A stretch of 64,000 bases of DNA from Streptomyces sp. NBC_01571 (GCF_026339875.1 NZ_JAPEPZ010000001.1:8680001-8744000), one strand, 5' to 3'. Counted from the stretch's first letter, positions 44,683-54,040 are shown. Notes: generated by a model not told the origin, from the letters alone. Made by a program: numbers and translations.

Positions 44683-45506
44683 CAGCGGAAGCGGGCGGCG
44701 ACCTCGGCGAACCGGTCCAGGTGGGCCAGGGTGGCCGGTTCGGGATCGGACGGCAGATTGAACAGCACGCGCTCCACGTCCAGTTGCGCGTAGCCCTCGA
44801 CCGCCTCAGGGGTGGCGGGCACATCGTAGACCGTCACCGGGACCGCGCGGCCGGCCAGGGCCCGCACTTCCTCGATCTGCGGCGCCAGTACCTCGGGCGG
44901 GACGCCGTTGGCGAGCCAGACGTCGCCGAGTTCGGCGACCCGTGGGAAGGCGCCTCTGCCACCGCCGACGAAGATGGGAGGGTGCGGCTTCTGCACCGGC
45001 TTGGGCCAGGAGTAGACGGGGTCGAAGTCGACGAACTCTCCGTGGAACTCGGCCTTCTCCTTGGTCCACAGTTCGAGGATGGCGCGCAGTCGCTCGTCGA
45101 CGAGCTTGCCCCGAGTGGCCGGGTCGGTGCCGTGGTTGGCCATCTCCTCGCGGTTCCAGCCGACGCCGACACCGAAGACGGCCCGGCCGTCGGAGACCAG
45201 GTCGAGCGAGGCGACTTCCTTGGCGGTGTGGATCGGGTCGCGCTGCGAGACCAGGGCGATGCCGGTGCCCAGCAGGAGCCGTTCGGTGACGGTGGCCGCG
45301 GCGCTCAGCGCCACGAAGGGGTCGAGCGTGCGGTAGTAGATGTCGGGCAGTTCCCCGCCCGGGGGGTAGGGGGAGCGGCGGTCGACCGGGATGTGGCTGT
45401 GCTCGGCGATGAACAGCGAGTCGAACCCGCGCTCTTCGATGGCCCGCCCGAGAGGGGCCGGCCGGGTGCTCAGATCGGTGATGAAGGTGGAGATCCCGAA
45501 TTTCAC
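44682..45506 (-). CDS. LLM-class F420-dependent oxidoreductase
   Basis: This 274-residue protein has the luciferase-like monooxygenase barrel of the TIGR03619-type F420 branch: MKFGISTFITDLS at the N-terminus, then GFDSLFIAEHSHIPVDRRSP, LDPFVALSAAATVTERLLLG and SLDLVSDGRAVFGVGVGWN. Later comes PPIFVGGGRGAFPRVAELGD. Members transfer hydride from reduced F420 to organic substrates. It heads a minus-strand group with the PPOX protein and probably the TetR gene. No signal peptide is visible, so the enzyme is cytoplasmic. Confidence 0.87.
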   Translation of the reverse strand: MKFGISTFITDLSTRPAPLGRAIEERGFDSLFIAEHSHIPVDRRSPYPPGGELPDIYYRTLDPFVALSAAATVTERLLLGTGIALVSQRDPIHTAKEVASLDLVSDGRAVFGVGVGWNREEMANHGTDPATRGKLVDERLRAILELWTKEKAEFHGEFVDFDPVYSWPKPVQKPHPPIFVGGGRGAFPRVAELGDVWLANGVPPEVLAPQIEEVRALAGRAVPVTVYDVPATPEAVEGYAQLDVERVLFNLPSDPEPATLAHLDRFAEVAARFR

Positions 45507-45948
45507 GCGGCTCCTTCGTCGCTGGATCCCGGGGGGTGCCGGTCCAGTGCCGGTCCCGGTCCGGTCGTACCGCCGGCCCCGGATGCTGCCGGTGGCCCGG
45601 GCTGCCGCTCATTGTCAGCGAGGGGGACGGCCGGTGGGCGGGTGGCGCGCCGGTCCGTGCTCCGACTGCGCGTGACCGTCGCCGCCCGTGGGGAGCTGTC
45701 GCGGGAATGCCGGCGGAACCCGTGTGGTTCTAACCGATGTGGTGGTGAAGGGAACTGTGTCCCCGGGCCTCACCTTCATGCCCATGAGGACGATCGTTCG
45801 GCTGAAGCCTCATGGAGCCCTCGCCGCGGAGGCGACCGCCCTTCACTGCCACGCTCGTCGTCGACCCCCGGCCGGGGTACGGCCAGGGCACACGTGACTT
45901 CGTCGGTGCGTGATCGCTCGTCCGGGCGGCATCACCGCCTCCGTGCAC
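45507..45948. other. Intergenic stretch
   Basis: About 440 bp between the upstream end of the LLM gene and the end of the MerR gene. I see no gene, repeat or clear terminator here. Confidence 0.4.
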
Positions 45949-46287
45949 TCAGGACGCGTTCTCGGTCCCCTTGTCGGTGGAGCGGCGGTACTCGGCGTTG
46001 ATGCGCTGCGCTTCCTCGAGCTGGTCCTCAAGAATGATGATGCGGCACGCGGCCTCGACCGGGGTGCCCTTGTCCACGAGTTCGCGGGCGCGCGCGGCGA
46101 TCCGGAGTTGGTAGCGGGAATACCGGCGGTGTCCGCCCTCCGAGCGGAGCGGAGTGATCAACCGGGCCTCGCCGATGGCACGGAGGAATCCGGGGGTGGT
46201 GCCGAGCATCTCGGCGGCCCGGCCCATCGTGTACGCGGGGTAGTCGTCGTCGTCCAGACGGCCACCGAGCGGAGTATCTGCTGTCAT
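45949..46287 (-). CDS. MerR-family transcriptional regulator
   Basis: The ATG at 46287 follows GAGGTGAA and gives 112 residues. The MerR HTH reads AYTMGRAAEMLGTTPGFLRA, then IGEARLITPLRSEGGHRRYS and RYQLRIAARARELVDKG. A short coiled tail (EDQLEEAQRINAEYRRS) follows, with no effector domain. This is the small HspR-like form. The target is unknown; the divergent GvpU-like gene is 485 bp away. Confidence 0.85.
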   Translation of the reverse strand: MTADTPLGGRLDDDDYPAYTMGRAAEMLGTTPGFLRAIGEARLITPLRSEGGHRRYSRYQLRIAARARELVDKGTPVEAACRIIILEDQLEEAQRINAEYRRSTDKGTENAS

Positions 46288-46772
46288 TTCACCTCGTTGA
46301 GCAACGCGTCGAGGGGCCCCGATGCCGTACGGCACCAGGGCCCCGAAGGAAATTCAACACCATCTGTCGGCCTTACTGCTGCGCCGACCTTCTGTTTCCG
46401 CTACCCGGCCCCGGTGAGGGGCGGGAGTGCGGGGATCGAGGATGCGTAACCGGGGACCACCTTCCGTTCCGGGGTCGTGCGGTACCCGGCCGAATGGTGC
46501 TCGGGCCGGGCGATCCTGATGGCGTCCGTTCCTCCGTTCTTCCTCTGTGTCCACCACGCGTCGCCTGCGTGTCGCAGGTGGCCCCTCCGGTTGCGGGCTC
46601 TCCGTGTGGCGGTCATGTCTATGTGAGAAACCTTAGCCACGCTGCCGACCAATGTCTACTCTGACAAAGATAGATTTTGGCGTCGGCGTGTCGCAGGTAT
46701 CAGGGGGGCCGCAGGTCACCAGGATCGCGTTCGTGCCCCCATCGGCCGGCGACGCCCATAGAATCGGCTTTC
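46288..46772. other. Divergent intergenic region MerR / GvpU-like
   Basis: About 485 bp with no gene seen. It contains a less GC-rich stretch near 46640-46680 that may hold the promoters. Confidence 0.4.
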
Positions 46773-47147
46773 ATGTCGAACCCTGACGAGCTGCTCGTGG
46801 ACATCTCCGCCATGGTGGAGTCCGGGCAAAGCAATCAGATGTCGCTGACCGTGGTCGTCGGCGGAGCCGTCATCACCGGCCGGCTGGCTCCCGAAGCCGT
46901 GTGGCGGGAGCGTGTCTCGGAGGTCCTGAAGGACTCCGACCACCTCGGCCCGTTCTCCGATGTCTTCACCGCGGGACGGGCGGAGGGCCGGCCGGATCGT
47001 GGCGAGCCTCCCACGCATCTGCACTTCCACCTCGCCCGGATCCTGCAGGGCAACGTCGGAATCCCCGAGACGGGCGGGATGTACCGCGTCGCGATCGAGG
47101 ACGTCAGCGCCTGGACCGTGGGCGACTTCAGCTACTTCGACCAGTGA
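46773..47147 (+). CDS. GvpU-like gas vesicle accessory protein
   Basis: This 124-residue protein begins MSNPDELLVDISAMVE, then QSNQMSLTVVVGGAVITGRL, and ends with PETGGMYRVAIEDVSAWTVG. The pattern of a beta-rich core with VVVGGAVITGRL resembles GvpU, an accessory protein of gas vesicle clusters. No other gas vesicle gene is nearby, so it is an orphan here and its role may differ. It is followed by a very long terminator hairpin. Confidence 0.6.
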   Translation: MSNPDELLVDISAMVESGQSNQMSLTVVVGGAVITGRLAPEAVWRERVSEVLKDSDHLGPFSDVFTAGRAEGRPDRGEPPTHLHFHLARILQGNVGIPETGGMYRVAIEDVSAWTVGDFSYFDQ

Positions 47148-47219
47148 GACGCCGCGTCGCCGGCTCGTCCCCGCCCGGCCGGGAGTCCGCGTCCGGCCGG
47201 GTGCCGTGGCCCGGACGGT

Positions 47220-47274
47220 GACGCACGACGAGGGCCCGGCCGACATGTGTCGGCCGGGCCCCTCGTCGTGCGTC
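47220..47274. terminator. Long terminator hairpin
   Basis: An inverted repeat of about 26 bp (47220-47245 with 47248-47274) with a 2-nt centre and one bulge contains GGGCCCGGCCGACA / TGTCGGCCGGGCCC. It lies after the GvpU-like gene and before the convergent minus-strand genes, so it may serve both. Confidence 0.8.
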
Positions 47275-47376
47275 CTGGCGGCGGCTTCCGTCAGTGGCTT
47301 CCGCCCGTTGCTCCGGTCAGGAGTCCGTCGGTCCGCGCGGACGCGCAGTCCTCGGGTCCCCCTGGTTCCCGGCTCG

Positions 47377-47694
47377 TCAGAGTCCCAGCGGGGCCGGGCT
47401 GCCGAGCAGCGCCGACGCGTTCTGCAGCGGCGTGAGGACACGGGTGGGCTGTACGGTCCCGTGGCCGCCCTGGCAGGTGAAGCCGAGGCGGGTCATGGCC
47501 CGGGTGACCTCACCGCTGGTGAAGTCGCGGCGGTCCTGACGGGTGATGACCTCGCCCACCTGCTTGACGGGGTAGTGGCGACGACCGATCAGGACGGACT
47601 CACCGGTGATCGGCTCGGGCTTGACGCCCTTCATGGAGGCCAGCACCCCGCTCTTGGAGAGGTCGAACGGGAACCTGGCGATGACGCAGCGCAT
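47377..47694 (-). CDS. SCO5918-like small protein
   Basis: This 105-residue protein starts MRCVIARFPFDLSKSGVLAS and contains PEPITGESVLIGRRHYPVKQ and VGEVITRQDRRDFTSGEVTR. It resembles the small conserved proteins annotated as the SCO5918 family in Streptomyces, found beside a DEAD-box helicase and a cold-shock gene, as here. The function is unknown; the segment with RRHYPVKQVGEVITRQDRR suggests nucleic-acid contact. It is downstream of the CBS-domain gene in the same direction. Confidence 0.65.
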   Translation of the reverse strand: MRCVIARFPFDLSKSGVLASMKGVKPEPITGESVLIGRRHYPVKQVGEVITRQDRRDFTSGEVTRAMTRLGFTCQGGHGTVQPTRVLTPLQNASALLGSPAPLGL

Positions 47695-47752
47695 GATGCC
47701 TCACAGGGGAACGGGGAAGAGGAGGAAGTGGGTCCGACCGGGTGAGACGGAA

Positions 47753-48094
47753 TCAGCGGGTGAGAGCGAGAGCACCCGGGACGCTGTCGCGTTCACCGGC
47801 GCCGAGGACGTCCCGCACCCGGATCCGGTCCGTGTAGCCGGAACTGTCGCGGACGGCGGTGAGCTGGGCCCGGGTGATCGCGCCCGTGCACTGCTCGTCC
47901 TCGTCGCACAGGAGCAGGTACCCGACACGGGCACTGGCCATGACGGACAGGGCGACCTCGACGGTCATGTCGTCGCAGACCCGCGGTCCGGATACGTCCA
48001 TGGCGTCGAGCGGGATCGGGGCGGTGGCGGCGGTGTCCGCCGGGCGTTGCCGCGTCTGAACCGTCGTCAGTGTCAAGGCCAGTGCCAGTGTCAA
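47753..48094 (-). CDS. CBS-domain protein with TTG start
   Basis: AGGAGG at 48101-48106 lies six bases before a TTG at 48094, which I take as the start (113 residues); an earlier GTG at 48133 would place the ribosome site inside the gene. The product has a short hydrophobic N-terminus (TLALALTLTTV) and one CBS-like unit: MDVSGPRVCDDMTVEVALSV, then ARVGYLLLCDEDEQCTGAIT. CBS units sense adenine nucleotides. It lies between the helicase and the SCO5918-like gene. Confidence 0.65.
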   Translation of the reverse strand: MTLALALTLTTVQTRQRPADTAATAPIPLDAMDVSGPRVCDDMTVEVALSVMASARVGYLLLCDEDEQCTGAITRAQLTAVRDSSGYTDRIRVRDVLGAGERDSVPGALALTR

Positions 48095-48173
48095 AGGGTG
48101 CCTCCTGCGAAGTGGGGTGAGCTGTCCCGTCACGAAGTGCGAAGCCGCCGGCGGTGGTGCGGCGGTACCCGGC

Positions 48174-49730
48174 CTAGGCCGCGGAGTCGAGGGCCGACGG
48201 CCGCCGTCCCGTACGACGCGCCGCCTCGCCGGCGGACCGTCCCTGCCCGGCGCCGCCGCGCCGGCCCCGGGACGAGCCGGAACCCCGGGACGCGGAGGAA
48301 CTCCGCGAGGCGGAAGAGGTGCCGCGGCGGGCGCGTTCCACGACCGGCGCGGTGATGACCACCGGTACGCCCGAGGGGGTCTGGGCGCCCGTGATGCGGC
48401 TCAACTCCTCCTCGCCCGAACGTACTTGGGTGGTCCGAGGGGTAATGCCGGCCGCAGCCATCAGCCGGCTCATGTCGCGGCGCTGCTGGGGAGTCACCAG
48501 CGTGACGACGCTGCCGGACTCACCGGCACGCGCGGTGCGGCCGCCCCGGTGCAGGTAGTCCTTCGGGTCGCTGGGCGGATCGACGTTCACGACCAGGTCG
48601 AGATTGTCGACGTGGATCCCGCGTGCCGCGACGTTGGTCGCCACCAGGACCGTCACGTGCCCGGTCTTGAACCGGGCCAGGGTCCGGGTGCGCTGCGGCT
48701 GGGACTTGCCCCCGTGCAGGGCCGCGGCGCGGACGCCGCTCTGCAGCAGATGCTCGGTCAGCCGGTCCACGGCGTGCTTGGTGTCCAGGAACATGATCAC
48801 CCGGCCCTCGCGAGCCGCGATCTCGGTGGTCGTCCGCTGCTTGTCCGCGCCGTGCACATGGAGTACGTGGTGCTCCATGGTGGTGACCGCGCCCGCGGAG
48901 GGGTCCACGGAGTGGACCACGGGGTCGGTGAGATAGCGGCGGACCAGCAGGTCGACGTTGCGGTCCAGGGTGGCGGAGAACAGCATCCGCTGGCCCTCGG
49001 GGCGTACTTGGTCGAGCAGCGCGGTGACCTGCGGCATGAAGCCCATGTCGGTCATCTGGTCGGCTTCGTCGAGGACGGTGATGTCGACCCGGTCGAGGCG
49101 GCAGTCACCACGGTCGATGAGGTCCTTGAGCCGCCCCGGCGTGGCGACGACGACCTCCGCCCCGCCGCGCAGCGCGCCTGCCTGCCTGCCGATCGACATC
49201 CCGCCGACCACGGTGGCCAGTCGCAGCCTGACGGCGCGGGCGTACGGGGTGAGCGCGTCGGTGACCTGCTGGGCGAGTTCGCGGGTGGGCACGAGGACGA
49301 GGGCCAGCGGCTGCCGGGGCTCGGCGCGGCGGCCGGCCGTACGGGCCAGCAGGGCGAGGCCGAAGGCGAGGGTCTTGCCCGAACCGGTGCGACCGCGGCC
49401 GAGCACGTCACGGCCGGCGAGCGAGTTCGGCAGGGTGGCCGCCTGGATCGGGAAGGGTACGGTCACGCCTTCGTGTCCGAGCGCCTCCAACAGCGGGGCG
49501 GGCATGGCGAGATCGGCGAACGCCTCGACGGCGGGCAACGCGGGGGTGAGCGTCGCCGGCGGTGCGAACTCGCCCTGCGGCGCGCTCTGCCGACGTCCCT
49601 GGCCCTCGGAACGCCGCGGACCTCCGGAGCGGCCGGGGGTCGAGGCACCGAAGCGGCTGCCGCCCCTCGCGGAGCCGGAACCCCCGGTGCGGGTACGGGA
49701 GTAGCGGTCGTTCGTGCGCGTGCGGTTCAT
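48174..49730 (-). CDS. DEAD-box RNA helicase
   Basis: This 518-residue protein carries the full motif set: Q motif VPFPIQAATLPNSLAG, I GRTGSGKT, Ia VPTRELAQQV, Ib TPGRLKDLI, II VLDEADQM, III FSATLD, then LVATNVAARGIHV and VI HRGGRTARAG. It is framed by an Arg/Gly/Ser-rich N-terminus and a basic Ser/Arg-rich tail, as in RNA-binding cold-shock helicases. It would unwind structured RNA at low temperature. It has a 360-bp leader toward the CspA-type gene, and a hairpin beside its ribosome site (49741-49763). Confidence 0.92.
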   Translation of the reverse strand: MNRTRTNDRYSRTRTGGSGSARGGSRFGASTPGRSGGPRRSEGQGRRQSAPQGEFAPPATLTPALPAVEAFADLAMPAPLLEALGHEGVTVPFPIQAATLPNSLAGRDVLGRGRTGSGKTLAFGLALLARTAGRRAEPRQPLALVLVPTRELAQQVTDALTPYARAVRLRLATVVGGMSIGRQAGALRGGAEVVVATPGRLKDLIDRGDCRLDRVDITVLDEADQMTDMGFMPQVTALLDQVRPEGQRMLFSATLDRNVDLLVRRYLTDPVVHSVDPSAGAVTTMEHHVLHVHGADKQRTTTEIAAREGRVIMFLDTKHAVDRLTEHLLQSGVRAAALHGGKSQPQRTRTLARFKTGHVTVLVATNVAARGIHVDNLDLVVNVDPPSDPKDYLHRGGRTARAGESGSVVTLVTPQQRRDMSRLMAAAGITPRTTQVRSGEEELSRITGAQTPSGVPVVITAPVVERARRGTSSASRSSSASRGSGSSRGRRGGAGQGRSAGEAARRTGRRPSALDSAA

Positions 49731-49740
49731 GCGGAACCTT

Positions 49741-49763
49741 CCTTGATGCGGCGCGTATCAAGG
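49741..49763 (-). promoter_or_regulatory. Hairpin next to the helicase ribosome site
   Basis: On the minus strand CCTTGAT and ATCAAGG form a 7-bp stem whose 3' arm overlaps the AAGGAAGG Shine-Dalgarno region, 10-15 bases before the helicase ATG. It could mask the site in a temperature-dependent way. The rest of the leader up to 50042 holds no gene. Confidence 0.4.
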
Positions 49764-50042
49764 AATTCCCGCAGCAAATGGCAGCGCAGAGAATCGCAAG
49801 AACGAGCCGGGACAGTGCGGAACCGATGCGGATCCGCGAGGGAATGCTCAGGGGAAACGTCGCTCAGAAAAATGGCGCGGTTCCGGTGGCGGAGCTCGGC
49901 CACTCCATGGAGAGGGTGGATATGCGCACCCGGAGTGCTGGCGGAGCATTCCCGTGGGTCGGGGAGTGAATCCTGTGCGTCATGCCGCGGGTGAGAACGC
50001 CGCGGTCGGGCGGAGAGACCGTGCCCGAAAACGCCGCGAGCC

Positions 50043-50070
50043 GGGGCCCGCACCCCATGGTGCGGGCCCC
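50043..50070 (-). terminator. Terminator of the cold-shock gene
   Basis: A 12-bp perfect stem GGGGCCCGCACC / GGTGCGGGCCCC with loop CCAT lies about 20 bp after the CspA-type stop. Confidence 0.75.
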
Positions 50071-50091
50071 AGCTGCGAAGTGCGTGATGCG

Positions 50092-50295
50092 TCAGGCCGG
50101 AACGATGTTCTCGGCCGTGGGGCCCTTCTGGCCCTGAGCGATGTCGAAGGACACCTTCTGGCCTTCCTGGAGCTCACGGAAGCCCTGGGCGGCGATGTTC
50201 GAGTAGTGGGCGAAGACGTCGGCGCCGCCGCCGTCCTGCTCGATGAAGCCGAAGCCCTTTTCCGCGTTGAACCACTTCACGGTGCCGGTAGCCAT
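50092..50295 (-). CDS. CspA-family cold shock protein
   Basis: This 67-residue protein is a single cold-shock domain: [19 protein letters not shown] holds RNP1 (KGFGFI) and DVFAHYSNI holds RNP2, ending ENIVPA. It is an RNA chaperone that binds single-stranded RNA at low temperature. The ATG at 50295 follows AAGGAGAT. A less GC-rich leader of ~170 bp precedes it, as is common for cold-shock genes. It lies upstream of the DEAD-box helicase in the same direction. Confidence 0.95.
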   Translation of the reverse strand: MATGTVKWFNAEKGFGFIEQDGGGADVFAHYSNIAAQGFRELQEGQKVSFDIAQGQKGPTAENIVPA

Positions 50296-50645
50296 GTAGA
50301 TCTCCTTCGGGGCGGTGTTCGGAGTGCGCGGTGTGCGGACTCCGCGTCGCCGTGATGATCACCCCGCCGGAAAATGAATCCGGAGATAAAAAGGAGCTCC
50401 ACCGGCGTGGAAAAGCCGGTGAGGGCACTCGCAAGTTTTAGGGAACCACAACTGCAACTGACATCGACAGTAGCACGGTGCGATCGATCATGTGCGGTGG
50501 ATAACTCTGCTCCGCCTGTCGGGCGAGGAATCTTCCTTGTGCGTCATATTCATTTCTCACTTCGCTGTCACAGATATTGTGGGCCGGCCGGTGTCCGCGG
50601 CCGCGGCAGCACGTGAAGGGTGGGCGTGGCCCCGGGCGCGGGCGA

Positions 50646-53645
50646 CTACGGCCCGACGTGGATGTAGGGAGCCCACAGACTGGGGTTCTCCCGGACCCCC
50701 TCGACGTTCTCGCGGATCTCGCGCACCGCCTCGTGCAGCGCGTGTGCCGTGTGCCCGGGGAAGGGGTGGGAGGGGTCGAAGACCGCGTAGAACCGGTCGG
50801 TCACCTCCAGGGAGGTGTCGTCCGCGACCGCCCACAGGGTTCCGACGACATGGGTGAACCCGGCCATGTGGAACGCCCCGGTGATGTGCAGCGCCTCGTC
50901 GGCGAACTCCCTGCGCCCGCTGGTGGTCTCGCACGCGGAGAGATAGGCCAGTTCCGCTTCCGGGAGCCGGAGCCGGGCGATGTCGGAGAGGGTGAGCGGA
51001 GCCGTCGCGTGGTCGTGCAGCACCACGTGACCGGCCGCCGCTCCGGAGAGCGCGCCGACGGCGTGACACGCGAAGTGCGCCCACGCGTGGTGGGGGAGCG
51101 CGTCCAGCACGGACTGCCGCACCGCGTCCTCGGCCAGGAGCAGACGGGCGCCCGGTCGTCGGGCCAGCCGCGTCGCCTCCTCCCTCACGCCTTCCAGGGG
51201 TGGGGATCCGGCGTCCGGTGCCTCGGCGACAGCGACGATCAGCGGGGCGGTGGGCTCCGGCCGGACCGGGTCCGGGCGTTCGGCCTCGCGCCGCCGGGCG
51301 TGCACGAGACTGTTGACGGTCGGGGCGTACGAGCAGACCGCGCGGTCGAGCAGACTCTCCCCGCCGTTCTCGTGCCGGCCGGCCGCGTGCAGTGGCAGCG
51401 CGGTGAGCGGGCCCGTCGGAACCCACCACAGGCGGCCCGGTTCTCCCGCGGGATCCTCCCCGGGCCATCCCCAGCCGGCGAGCGCGTCCAGGACCGGTCG
51501 GGCCAGGACCGTCCACAGCCATTCGAGTGTCTCCCGGACCTCTGTCTGCGCGTCCCGCTGCGCGGACAACGGCAGGGCGTGGTCGCCCGTCGCCCGGATC
51601 GCGGCGAGGAAGGCGTCCGCCCGCCGTTCGGCCTCCGCGTGACGCAGCCCCTCCAGTCGTACGGGCCGCACGTGCCCCTGGTGCAGGACGAGCGCGTCGC
51701 AGCGCAGCGGGCTGACGTTGACGACGACGACCGGGCCCGCGTCCGCGATACCGGCGAGCATCTCGTGGGTGCGGGGGAGCCGCAGGAAGCTCTCGCAGCC
51801 CGGCACCCGCCGGATCGTCTCCACGAGCCGCTCCCATCGCTCGGCCAGCGCGTGCCGGTCCTCGCCCGTCAACGGGTCCTCCGCCGCGGGGCCGTCCGTC
51901 CCGCCCGGCTCCGACGAGGTGAAGACGGCGGCCTCGGGACGGTCGAGCTGTGGGACCAACCACCGCCATTCGGCGAGGAGTTCGTCCGGCACCCGGCTCA
52001 GCAGCTCCGAGGTCTCCGTGCGGGCGTCGAGCGCCTGCCCGAGCAGCACGCCGCGACCCTGTTCGAGGAGCCGCAGGGCCAACTCGGCACCGGCCGCGTC
52101 CGCGTCGACCGCCTCCGCCCCGGCCGGTTCCGCACGGCCTGGTTCCGCGCCGGCCCCTTCCGCATCGGGCGGCCGGGCGTCGGCGAGGTCCAGCGCACAC
52201 GCGGCCGCGTCGCCGGCGAGACCCGCGAAGTCGCCCAACTGGCGTGCGCGGTCCATGCGTCCGACGCGGTACGAGGCCGTACGCGGCAGCAGTTCGACCG
52301 CGAGCCGGTACGGTTCCATCGCCGCGGCCCGGCCGTGCGCCGGTGAACCCCCGCCGTCGAGGACACTCAGCGCCCACAGCCGCGCGCAGCCCACCCGGAC
52401 GCTCACGTCCATGGCCGGGTCGCGCGCGGCCCGCCGGTACAGCGCGATCGCCGCGTCCCGGGCCCGCGCGTCGTCCTCGGTCACCGCCTTCGTGGCCAGG
52501 GCCGAACCGTGGTGGAGCAGGGCGAGTCCGCGCAGCGCATGCCCTTCGGGGGTGGCGGCGTACGCCTGACCGGTGGCCCGGATCCAGGCCCGCAGGGCCC
52601 GTTGCTCGCGCCGCGCCGGACGACGACGGGCGCCGGCGACGGCCGGGACCCCGGCGGCATCGGGGCGTGCGGCCGCACCGGGGCCGGGAGCGCCGGGGTC
52701 CGTGACATCGAGGCCGGTGGCACGGCCACCGACGCCGACGAGTTCCAGGCGGCGCACGGTCGCCAGGACCGCGTTGCGCTGGACGAGGTTGGGATGTCCC
52801 GCCGGGGTGGCCGCGACCGCACGGCGGGCGGCGCGGGCGGCCTCGCGCAGGTCGGCGGGGTCCGCGCGGGCCGTGTGCCGGTCGGTCAGGACCAGGGCGA
52901 GGTTCGACAGGAACCGGGGATACAGCCGGTGGCGCCGGGAGACTCCGGCGAGCACCTCCCGTGCCAGCCCCGCGGCTTCGTCGAGCGCCTCCGGGGCGCC
53001 GTCGGGGGACCAGCGGTGGTGGTGGCGGAGGGCCTCGGCGAGGCTGGAGCGGGCCCAGACACCCTCGTCCGTACCCGGTTCGGTACAGGCCACCGCCTCC
53101 CGGAAGCGGCTCACGGCCTCGGCGAGCGCGCTGGAATCACCGTGCAGCTGGAAGAGGTTGAGCAGGGCGTCGCCCAGGCTGTTGAGACGGTTGGAGCGCA
53201 ACGGGCCGCTGGGCGGTGTCGAGACCAGGGCCGTTCTGACGGCGTCGACGGACGCGCCCAGGTCCCGTACGTCGTGGGTGCGCAGCCAGCGCAGTCGCAG
53301 TGCGCCGGACAGGTTCGTCCAGTAGGAGGGCGTGGTGACGGTGACTTCCGCTCCGTAGGGGGCCAGAGCCTCACGGAACAGGGTGATGGCGCCGTCCAGG
53401 TCCGCCGGTTCCCCGAACCGCTCGTAGCGGGCCCAGAGCACCATCCCGACGCCGTTCATGGCGGCGCTGCGCAGATCGATGTTCTCCGCTCTCGCCAGCA
53501 GCGCGTCGAAGAGCACCAGGGCGCGTTCGAGATCGGAGAGGCGGCCGGCCCGCTCGTAGCGGGCGAGCGCCTCCTCGGCACCTCCCAGTACGGCCAGCAA
53601 CTGCTCGTACCCGGGTGTGCCGAACAGGTCGTACGGGGTGGCCAT
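50646..53645 (-). CDS. CHAT-domain protease-like protein with TPR region
   Basis: The ATG at 53645 gives 999 residues and overlaps the stop of the Sel1/TPR gene (TGATG). The N-terminal ~600 residues are helical repeats of the TPR kind (e.g. ALVLFDALLARAENIDLRSA, LDGAITLFREALAPYG, ALDEAAGLAREVLAG). The C-terminal ~350 residues form a CHAT (caspase HetF associated with TPRs) domain, with catalytic His in WAHFACHAVGAL (about 858) and Cys in LAYLSACETTSGR (about 904). CHAT proteases are caspase relatives, some acting in defence. A polar Pro/Ala/Glu-rich insert lies near residue 490-510. Both catalytic residues are present. Confidence 0.85.
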   Translation of the reverse strand: MATPYDLFGTPGYEQLLAVLGGAEEALARYERAGRLSDLERALVLFDALLARAENIDLRSAAMNGVGMVLWARYERFGEPADLDGAITLFREALAPYGAEVTVTTPSYWTNLSGALRLRWLRTHDVRDLGASVDAVRTALVSTPPSGPLRSNRLNSLGDALLNLFQLHGDSSALAEAVSRFREAVACTEPGTDEGVWARSSLAEALRHHHRWSPDGAPEALDEAAGLAREVLAGVSRRHRLYPRFLSNLALVLTDRHTARADPADLREAARAARRAVAATPAGHPNLVQRNAVLATVRRLELVGVGGRATGLDVTDPGAPGPGAAARPDAAGVPAVAGARRRPARREQRALRAWIRATGQAYAATPEGHALRGLALLHHGSALATKAVTEDDARARDAAIALYRRAARDPAMDVSVRVGCARLWALSVLDGGGSPAHGRAAAMEPYRLAVELLPRTASYRVGRMDRARQLGDFAGLAGDAAACALDLADARPPDAEGAGAEPGRAEPAGAEAVDADAAGAELALRLLEQGRGVLLGQALDARTETSELLSRVPDELLAEWRWLVPQLDRPEAAVFTSSEPGGTDGPAAEDPLTGEDRHALAERWERLVETIRRVPGCESFLRLPRTHEMLAGIADAGPVVVVNVSPLRCDALVLHQGHVRPVRLEGLRHAEAERRADAFLAAIRATGDHALPLSAQRDAQTEVRETLEWLWTVLARPVLDALAGWGWPGEDPAGEPGRLWWVPTGPLTALPLHAAGRHENGGESLLDRAVCSYAPTVNSLVHARRREAERPDPVRPEPTAPLIVAVAEAPDAGSPPLEGVREEATRLARRPGARLLLAEDAVRQSVLDALPHHAWAHFACHAVGALSGAAAGHVVLHDHATAPLTLSDIARLRLPEAELAYLSACETTSGRREFADEALHITGAFHMAGFTHVVGTLWAVADDTSLEVTDRFYAVFDPSHPFPGHTAHALHEAVREIRENVEGVRENPSLWAPYIHVGP

Positions 53646-54040
53646 CAGCGAGCGGGCCGGCCGGCGGACCCCGGAGCGTCGTCCTCGTCGCGCCGCTCCC
53701 GGATGCGGCGGGCCATCGCCTCGCCCATCGGGCCGTTCCGCTCGAACCAGGCGGCGGCCTCCTCGCCGCGCCCGAGTGAGAGCAGGGTCAGGGCCAGATT
53801 GGCCGTGGCGTCCTGATGGCCGCCCTCCGCCGCCGGGGTGAGTACCTCGACGGCCTCCTCGAGGCGTCCGTCGATCCGTAACTTGACGCCGTACTGGTTC
53901 AGTGCCTGAGGGGATCCGGTCTCGGCCGCCCGGCGCAGCTCGGCCTCCGACGGCATCGCGCGGAAGGTGAACCGCGCTCCGTCCGACCCGCCCTGCTCCG
54001 CCCCGCGTGCCCGTGCGCGTCGACGCCAGAACATCGGCAT
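53645..54040 (-). CDS. Small Sel1/TPR-like repeat protein
   Basis: Taking the ATG at 54040 gives 131 residues; a GTG at 54043 is equally possible. After a basic start (FWRRRARARGAEQG), the sequence AELRRAAETGSPQALNQYGV, EEAVEVLTPAAEGGHQDATA and LALTLLSLGRGEEAAAWFER forms about three Sel1/TPR-type repeats. Such modules bind peptides or partner proteins. It is translated with the CHAT protein, so it may regulate or recruit it. Confidence 0.7.
   Translation of the reverse strand: MPMFWRRRARARGAEQGGSDGARFTFRAMPSEAELRRAAETGSPQALNQYGVKLRIDGRLEEAVEVLTPAAEGGHQDATANLALTLLSLGRGEEAAAWFERNGPMGEAMARRIRERRDEDDAPGSAGRPAR

Noticed and set aside
44806..45612. Alternative minus-strand frame opposite the LLM oxidoreductase
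   Set aside because: Arg/His/Pro-rich shadow frame; the LLM frame has full family motifs.
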